The notes beneath the pieces are model-generated. The model did no database searches. It was not told the DNA's origin and was given only the letters and a program-made list of their open reading frames with translations. A stretch of 18,817 bases of DNA. It comes from an uncultured Anaerococcus sp. (GTDB lineage Bacteria; Bacillota; Clostridia; Tissierellales; Peptoniphilaceae). The stretch's first letter is position 1, and every line of letters begins with the position of its first letter. Made by a program: the position numbers and the translations under genes. This document shows, one piece after another, positions 14,430 to 18,817 of the stretch. The stretch lies in contig NZ_CALGYW010000043.1 of assembly GCF_937934665.1 (NCBI RefSeq), forward strand, positions 1 to 18,817. The letters run 5' to 3'.

Positions 14430-16337
14430 ATGGATAAAACCTACCAAAGCATCATCAAAAGTCTCTATCCAGACAAAAACTCAATCAAAGACGAACTAAT
14501 TCTCTTAAACGCTCAGCAAAGGCTACCTAAGGGCACCGAATATTTCTTTTCTGATATCCACGGGGAAAGCGATGCCTTTTTGCATTTACTAAGGTCTGCC
14601 TCAGGTAATATTAGGGATAAGATCCAAAAATTTTTTGGAGATACCCTAGAAAAAAAGGACCAAGATGCCCTAGCCCAACTAATCTATGACCGAGATTTGG
14701 TTTATAAAAGTTTAAAAACAGAGGGTAAGATTACAAAAGACTACCTCACCATCACCATCCACAGGCTAATAAACCTCTTAAAGTTCGTATCAACCAAGTA
14801 TCCCAAAGCCTATATCAAAAGAAAATTCCCACAAAAATACAGTCTAATCTTAGATGAACTCTTATATACCAACGACTCCGAATATAACAAAAGAGCCTAC
14901 TACGAATCCTTAGTAGAAAATATCGTAAGATACGAAGTAGCCTTTGATTTTATCAAGGTAATCTGCACCCTTATCCAAAGGATATCTGTAGATAAACTCC
15001 ACATAGTAGGAGATATCTACGACAGGGGCCCATCCCCTCACATAATAATGGATGAACTCTTAACCTTTCCAAATGTGGACTTCCAATGGGGCAACCACGA
15101 CGTAGCTTGGATGGGAGCCTGCTCTGGCAACACCGCCCTTATCGCAGCTTGCGTAGCTGATGCCATCAAATACAACAACTTCGACATGCTCGAAGATGGT
15201 TATGGTATAAACCTAAGAATCCTCTTTGAATTTGCCATGGCAACCTACGGTGATGACCCATGCACCTATTTTGCCCCAAGAATTTATGATGATAATACCT
15301 ATGACAATATAACTACAGATGCTGCAGCTAAAATGCACAAGGCAATATCCATAATAAGGTATAAGCTAGACTCTGCCCTAATCGAAAGAAATCCGGACTT
15401 AAAAATGGATGACAGAAACGCCTTAAAATTCATCGATTTTGAAAAAATGACCTACAAGGGAGCGAAGCTTAAGGATACAAACTTCCCAACCATAGATCCA
15501 AAAAATCCTTCTAAGCTTACAGCAGAGGAGAAAAACGTCATCCACGTCTTAGAACAGGACTTCATTAAAAATGAAAAACTAAATAAGCACATGGACTTTC
15601 TCTACAAAAACGGATCCATGTACAAGGTTGAAAACGGCTCCCTCCTCTTCCATGGTTGCATACCCCTAACAGAAGATGGTGACTTACAAGAAGTAGACCT
15701 TGACGGAGTGACCTATAAGGGCAAATCCCTCATGGATTATTTTGAAAAAATAGCAAGAGACGCCTACTATACCAATAACCTCAAGGCCAAAGACCTAATG
15801 TGGTACCTCATAAGTGGCAGGTATTCACCAATCTTTGGCAAAAGCCAATACTCTTATTTTGAAAATATCTTTGTAGATGACAAAAAATTAAGAAAAGAAC
15901 ACTCAAATCCATACTACGACCTTTGCGAAAAAGAAGAAATAGTAGATAAAATCCTAGACGAATTTAAGGTAGAAGGTAATAGACGAAGAGTTGTAAACGG
16001 CCACGTGCCAGTAATCACAAAAACAGGAGAAAGCCCTATCAAGGCAAACGGTAAACTCTACGTCATAGACGGAGGCATCTCCAAACCTTACCAGGCAAAA
16101 ACTGGTATAGCAGGCTACACCCTAGTCTTTAATTCCCACCACGTAGCCCTCGCCGAACACAAATCCTACGAATCCATCACCGATAAAGTTTCATCCTACA
16201 CCCCAAATATCGAAGAGGTAGAAATCATGAACCCAAGAATGCTAAGACGCGACACCGACGAAGGCAAAATCAAAAAAAGAAAAATAGAAATCCTAGAAGA
16301 ACTCCTAGAGCTTTATGATGAGGGTGAACGTTGGTGA
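14430..16337 (+). CDS. fbp: Fructose-1,6-bisphosphatase, class III
   Basis: Hydrolyses fructose 1,6-bisphosphate to fructose 6-phosphate, the committing step of gluconeogenesis. This is the class III enzyme typical of Firmicutes (Bacillus Fbp is about 670 residues; this one has 635), which belongs to the calcineurin-like metallophosphatase superfamily and is unrelated to class I and II enzymes. The metal-binding motifs are in order: SDIHGES (Asp42, His44), GDIYDRG (194-200), GNHD (221-224), and later histidines in VNGHVP and FNSHHVALAEH. The conserved N-terminal block around LNAQQRLPKGTEYFFSDIHGE also fits. Cytosolic, with no membrane segment. The ribosome binding site GGAGAAG lies just before the ATG. 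No separate promoter is evident between it and the upstream membrane-protein gene, so expression may depend on read-through of the intervening hairpin. Confidence 0.97.
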   Translation: MDKTYQSIIKSLYPDKNSIKDELILLNAQQRLPKGTEYFFSDIHGESDAFLHLLRSASGNIRDKIQKFFGDTLEKKDQDALAQLIYDRDLVYKSLKTEGKITKDYLTITIHRLINLLKFVSTKYPKAYIKRKFPQKYSLILDELLYTNDSEYNKRAYYESLVENIVRYEVAFDFIKVICTLIQRISVDKLHIVGDIYDRGPSPHIIMDELLTFPNVDFQWGNHDVAWMGACSGNTALIAACVADAIKYNNFDMLEDGYGINLRILFEFAMATYGDDPCTYFAPRIYDDNTYDNITTDAAAKMHKAISIIRYKLDSALIERNPDLKMDDRNALKFIDFEKMTYKGAKLKDTNFPTIDPKNPSKLTAEEKNVIHVLEQDFIKNEKLNKHMDFLYKNGSMYKVENGSLLFHGCIPLTEDGDLQEVDLDGVTYKGKSLMDYFEKIARDAYYTNNLKAKDLMWYLISGRYSPIFGKSQYSYFENIFVDDKKLRKEHSNPYYDLCEKEEIVDKILDEFKVEGNRRRVVNGHVPVITKTGESPIKANGKLYVIDGGISKPYQAKTGIAGYTLVFNSHHVALAEHKSYESITDKVSSYTPNIEEVEIMNPRMLRRDTDEGKIKKRKIEILEELLELYDEGERW

Positions 16338-16368
16338 CTTAATTTGTAAGCCAAAGCAAATTAAGTTT
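16338..16368 (+). terminator. Hairpin directly after fbp
   Basis: CTTAATTTG (16338-16346) pairs perfectly with CAAATTAAG (16357-16365), starting immediately after the stop codon. Only three T residues follow, so termination here would be weak. A stronger terminator lies 60 bases on. Confidence 0.5.
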
Positions 16369-16425
16369 AAAAATCAAAGGCAAATGCTAATTACAATATA
16401 AAACAAAGCAAATTTATAAGCAAAG

Positions 16426-16460
16426 TAAAAGACTATGGATTTTTTGTCCATAGTCTTTTA
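16426..16460. terminator. Bidirectional terminator between fbp and the PPIase gene
   Basis: A perfect 14-base-pair stem (TAAAAGACTATGGA with its complement) has a seven-base loop and T-rich flanks on both strands. It separates convergent transcription of fbp from that of the PPIase operon. Confidence 0.92.
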
Positions 16461-16463
16461 TTC

Positions 16464-16988
16464 TTACATTTTTTCAACTTCTGGGTATTCTACGCCAAAA
16501 GTTTCTACTGTAATCTTTTCTATTTTTTGGTCTTTTTTTGGTTTGTCAGACCTGTTTGTTTTTATTTCTGCTATTTTATCGATTATTTCTATTCCTTCTA
16601 TTACCTTGCCGAATCCAGCGTATTCGCCGTCTAGGTGTGGGCTGTCTTTGTGCATTATGAAAAATTGGCTGCCTGCAGAATCTGGCATGAAAGACCTTGC
16701 CATTGAAAGGACTCCCCTTTCGTGTTTCAAATCATTTTTAAAACCGTTGTGGTTAAATTCACCCTTGATTGAATAGCCTGGACCGCCCATGCCTGTTCCT
16801 TGTGGGTCTCCTCCTTGGATCATAAAGTTTTTTATAACCCTATGGAAGATTAGGCCGTCATAAAAGCCATCTTCTATTAAGGATATAAAATTAGATACTG
16901 TATTTGGAGCTATTTCTGGATAGAGTTCCGCCTTAAATTCATCTCCATTTTCCATTATGAAGGTTACTATTGGATTTTTATCTGTCAT
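16464..16988 (-). CDS. Cyclophilin-type peptidyl-prolyl cis-trans isomerase
   Basis: Cytosolic prolyl isomerase of 174 residues that catalyses cis-trans isomerisation of X-Pro bonds during folding. The cyclophilin core is complete: FHRVIKNFMIQGGDP carries the counterparts of human CypA Arg55, Phe60, Met61 and Gln63 (here Arg50, Phe55, Met56 and Gln58), followed by GSQFFIMH (105-112) and HLDGEYAGFGKVIEG. The position of the cyclosporin-binding tryptophan is His118, common in bacterial forms. No signal peptide or lipobox is seen, unlike extracytoplasmic relatives. Its AGGAGG ribosome binding site overlaps the stop codon of the upstream UPF0210 gene, so the two are co-transcribed and likely translationally coupled. 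It is the last gene of the operon and ends at the bidirectional terminator. Confidence 0.96.
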   Translation of the reverse strand: MTDKNPIVTFIMENGDEFKAELYPEIAPNTVSNFISLIEDGFYDGLIFHRVIKNFMIQGGDPQGTGMGGPGYSIKGEFNHNGFKNDLKHERGVLSMARSFMPDSAGSQFFIMHKDSPHLDGEYAGFGKVIEGIEIIDKIAEIKTNRSDKPKKDQKIEKITVETFGVEYPEVEKM

Positions 16989-16996
16989 TTTCCCTC

Positions 16997-18346
16997 CTAA
17001 TTTTTAAAAGAATGTACTGGGGCTGGAATAAATCCTCCCCTTCCTATCATGATACTCGAATCTGACTGGCCTACATTTATTATTGGAGCGTAGCCCAAAA
17101 GGCCTCCAAATTCAACCTCATCACCCACATCCTTACCAGGTACTGGAATAATCCTTACCGCTGTAGTCTTGTTATTTATAACTCCTAGGGCTGCTTCATC
17201 TGCTATCATAGCAGCAATACTTGCCGCTGTTGTTTTTCCAGGGATGGCTATCATATCTAGACCAACTGAGCAAACACAGGTCATAGCTTCTAGCTTATCA
17301 AAACTTATCCAGCCCTTGCCAGCAGCTTCTATCATAGCTTCATCTTCACTAACTGGGATAAAGGCACCTGAAAGTCCGCCAACTCTTGAACTTGCCATTA
17401 TTCCACCCTTTTTTACTGCATCATTTAGCATGGCTAGGGCTGCTATTGTTCCGTGGCCTCCTACCTTATCTATGCCGATTTCTTGTAAAATCCTACCAAC
17501 AGAATCGCCAATGGCAGGTGTTGGTGCCAAGGAAAGGTCAACTATACCAAAATTTTTATCAAGCTTGCTACAAACTTCCTTACAAACTAACTCGCCCATC
17601 CTTGTGATTTTAAAGGCAGTTTTCTTGATTATCTCATAAATTTCATTTATCTTTAGGTTTTCTTTGCCAGAAATTGCTGCTTTAACTACTCCTGGCCCAG
17701 ATATACCCACGCTTATAACTGTATCAGCTTCCCCTACTCCGTGGAAGGCTCCTGCCATGAAGGGATTGTCCTCTACAGCATTAGCAAAGACAACAAGCTT
17801 GGCACAACCAAAGGCATTGTCAGTATTTGCCGCCAGATTCTTTATGGTTTCGCCACAAAGGCCTGCTGCATCCATATTTATCCCAGCCTTGGTTGATCCA
17901 ATATTAATTGAAGCACAAACCAAATCTGTCTCAGCTAGGGCCCTTGGGATTGATTTGATTAAAATCTCATCTGCTGGGGTCATTCCCTTTTCAACTAGGG
18001 CAGAAAAACCACCTATAAAGTCAACTCCTATGTCTTTGGCTGCCCTATCTAGGGTTTTGGCAAAAGGTGTGTAGTCGTCAAGGTCTGTAGCTGCTGCTAT
18101 TAGGGAAATAGGAGTTACCGATATCCTATTATTTACGATAGGTACCCCATATATTTGTGAAATTTCCTTTGATACTTTTAGAAAATCCTTACTCTCCCTA
18201 ATTAGCTTGTTATATATTTTATCACAAGCCTTTTTATAGTCTGGGTCAATACAGTCTAGAAGACTTATGCCCATGGTTAGGGTTCTGATATCTAGATTTT
18301 CCTCATCGAGCATTTTTATTGTTTCTAATATATTTGCCTTATCCAT
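16997..18346 (-). CDS. UPF0210/DUF711 (PFL-family) protein
   Basis: A 449-residue cytosolic protein of the UPF0210 (DUF711) family, annotated in many genomes as 'PFL family protein'. Its biochemical function is not established to my knowledge. It is recognised from the N-terminal LDIRTLTMGISLLDC block, the glycine-rich centre (GAFHGVGEADTVISVGISGPGVVK), GKTTAASIAAMIADEAALGVINNKTTAVRIIPVPGKDVGDEVEFGG-type segments and the C-terminal GRGGFIPAPVHSFKN. Length is normal for the family. No membrane segment or signal peptide is seen. The start codon lies one base after the stop of the UPF0237 gene, with an AGGA ribosome binding site inside that gene, so translation is probably coupled. The UPF0237-UPF0210 pairing is conserved in many Firmicutes, which suggests that the ACT protein senses a ligand for this putative enzyme; that is inference. 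Confidence 0.93.
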   Translation of the reverse strand: MDKANILETIKMLDEENLDIRTLTMGISLLDCIDPDYKKACDKIYNKLIRESKDFLKVSKEISQIYGVPIVNNRISVTPISLIAAATDLDDYTPFAKTLDRAAKDIGVDFIGGFSALVEKGMTPADEILIKSIPRALAETDLVCASINIGSTKAGINMDAAGLCGETIKNLAANTDNAFGCAKLVVFANAVEDNPFMAGAFHGVGEADTVISVGISGPGVVKAAISGKENLKINEIYEIIKKTAFKITRMGELVCKEVCSKLDKNFGIVDLSLAPTPAIGDSVGRILQEIGIDKVGGHGTIAALAMLNDAVKKGGIMASSRVGGLSGAFIPVSEDEAMIEAAGKGWISFDKLEAMTCVCSVGLDMIAIPGKTTAASIAAMIADEAALGVINNKTTAVRIIPVPGKDVGDEVEFGGLLGYAPIINVGQSDSSIMIGRGGFIPAPVHSFKN

Positions 18347-18347
18347 C

Positions 18348-18617
18348 TTATATCCTATGCATTACATCAAAAACTTCTTCGTTTTGAATTCTAATTTCTA
18401 GTTTGGTTTCTTTTGATAGCTTATCAAAACTTTCTGTTATTTCATCAAATTCTGCCTTTGCCTTTGCTAAGTCAATATTGATCATGGCTACAAATTTATC
18501 TTCCATGATGGTTTGGCTCATATCCAAAATATTAATATTGTACTTATATAAAACTTCTGAAACTTGGTAAATTATACCTGGTCTATCTTTTCCTATAATT
18601 GTAAGTATTGCTTTCAT
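18348..18617 (-). CDS. ACT-domain protein, UPF0237 family
   Basis: A small protein of 89 residues that is essentially one ACT domain: the strand KAILTIIGKDRPGIIYQVSEVLYKYNINILDMSQTI is the classic ligand-binding fold opening (GKDRPGI with the glycine at the first strand-helix junction), followed by FVAMINIDLAKAK and a second helix-strand unit. ACT domains bind amino acids or other small ligands, usually as dimers; the ligand here is unknown. I chose the ATG at 18617 rather than the in-frame GTG 12 bases upstream, because that GTG lies inside the ribosome binding site (GGTGGAGG at 18623-18630), leaving five bases to the ATG. It is the first gene of an operon with UPF0210 and the PPIase. No good promoter is seen in the ~140 bases upstream; only weak candidates exist. 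Confidence 0.93.
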   Translation of the reverse strand: MKAILTIIGKDRPGIIYQVSEVLYKYNINILDMSQTIMEDKFVAMINIDLAKAKAEFDEITESFDKLSKETKLEIRIQNEEVFDVMHRI

Positions 18618-18795
18618 AAAATCCTCCACCTTTATTGTACCTCTGATTTATTATATTATTAGGATAAAGAAAAGATTTTTATAAAGTTTACTAAATTTAG
18701 AATAATTTGCCAACATTTTGCAAGTTTACCAAATAAAAACCCCCTCCATCCTTGTATAGGATTTGATATGTACCCTCTTTACTGGACAAACCAGT

Positions 18796-18802
18796 AAGGA
18801 GG
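18796..18802 (+). promoter_or_regulatory. Ribosome binding site buried in the IS-end hairpin
   Basis: AAGGAGG is a near-perfect Shine-Dalgarno sequence eight bases before the ATG at 18811. All seven bases are paired in the terminal hairpin, so it would be accessible only in transcripts that start inside the 5' arm or downstream of it. Confidence 0.65.
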
Positions 18803-18810
18803 ATATTTTT

Positions 18811-18817
18811 ATGAAAT
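18811..18817 (+). CDS. Start of probable transposase ORF (cut off by window edge)
   Basis: Only the ATG, one lysine codon and one base are present. The reading is supported by the ideal ribosome binding site and by the location just inside an IS3-type end. The product cannot be confirmed from this window. Confidence 0.4.

Larger units (their letters stand above)
18769..18817 (+). mobile_element. Left end of a probable IS3-family insertion sequence (truncated by window)
   Basis: The sequence beginning TGTACCCTCTTTACTGGACA has the form of an IS3-family terminal inverted repeat (TG at the tip, TGGACA about 15 bases inside, as in the IS3 and IS150 groups). It is followed by a strong ribosome binding site and an ATG, where the first transposase ORF of such elements begins. 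Within it, positions 18774-18785 and 18791-18802 form a 12-bp hairpin (one G-U pair) with an ACAAA loop; the 3' arm contains the whole AAGGAGG. The family call is from memory of terminal repeats; the transposase is outside the window. Confidence 0.6.

Noticed and set aside
18618..18629. The GTG at 18629 as the start of the ACT-domain protein.
   Set aside because: That codon lies within the ribosome binding site GGTGGAGG, which is correctly spaced for the ATG at 18617.

Overview
The window looks like chromosomal DNA from a low-GC Gram-positive anaerobe. The Peptoniphilaceae (Anaerococcus-like) are my best guess. The basis is the AT-rich sequence with AGA/AGG and ATA/CTA codon preference, strong AGGAGG-type ribosome binding sites, a class III (Firmicutes-type) fructose-1,6-bisphosphatase, a UPF0237/UPF0210 gene pair and an aldo/keto reductase with a ferredoxin-like tail. 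The genus is inference; the Firmicutes-type character is well supported.

Layout. (1) A ClC-type chloride/proton antiporter gene runs off the left edge on the minus strand. It is divergent from an iron-sulfur aldo/keto reductase gene that ends in a clear terminator. (2) An accessory-looking island (about 2.6-4.6 kb) holds a single intact gene, a Dps/MrgA-type ferritin with a sigma-A promoter and a PerR-box-like operator. This gene lies between two decayed IS256 (Mutator)-family transposases whose 3' ends both face it; they belong to different subgroups. A short GC-rich patch of unknown origin lies beyond the second remnant. (3) A minus-strand block holds a GNAT acetyltransferase, a small DsrE-like protein, rpoC and rpoB. 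rpoB has its own leader with two candidate promoters, a 12-bp inverted repeat flanking the proximal promoter, and a small leader hairpin; rplJ-rplL is not directly upstream. (4) Divergent from rpoB are a four-helix membrane protein with a long charged tail and, after a strong hairpin, fbp. (5) A perfect 14-bp bidirectional terminator separates fbp from a convergent minus-strand operon of an ACT-domain protein (UPF0237), a UPF0210/DUF711 protein and a cyclophilin-type peptidyl-prolyl isomerase. (6) The last ~49 bases look like the left end of an IS3-family insertion sequence, including the first codons of its first ORF and a 12-bp hairpin that buries its ribosome binding site.

Most of the window is core housekeeping: transcription (rpoBC), gluconeogenesis (fbp) and protein folding (PPIase). 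The most interesting parts are the IS-bracketed dps gene with its apparent peroxide-responsive operator, the unusual rpoBC promoter architecture, and the self-silencing IS end. I did not find a multi-gene defence system, CRISPR array, tRNA or rRNA.
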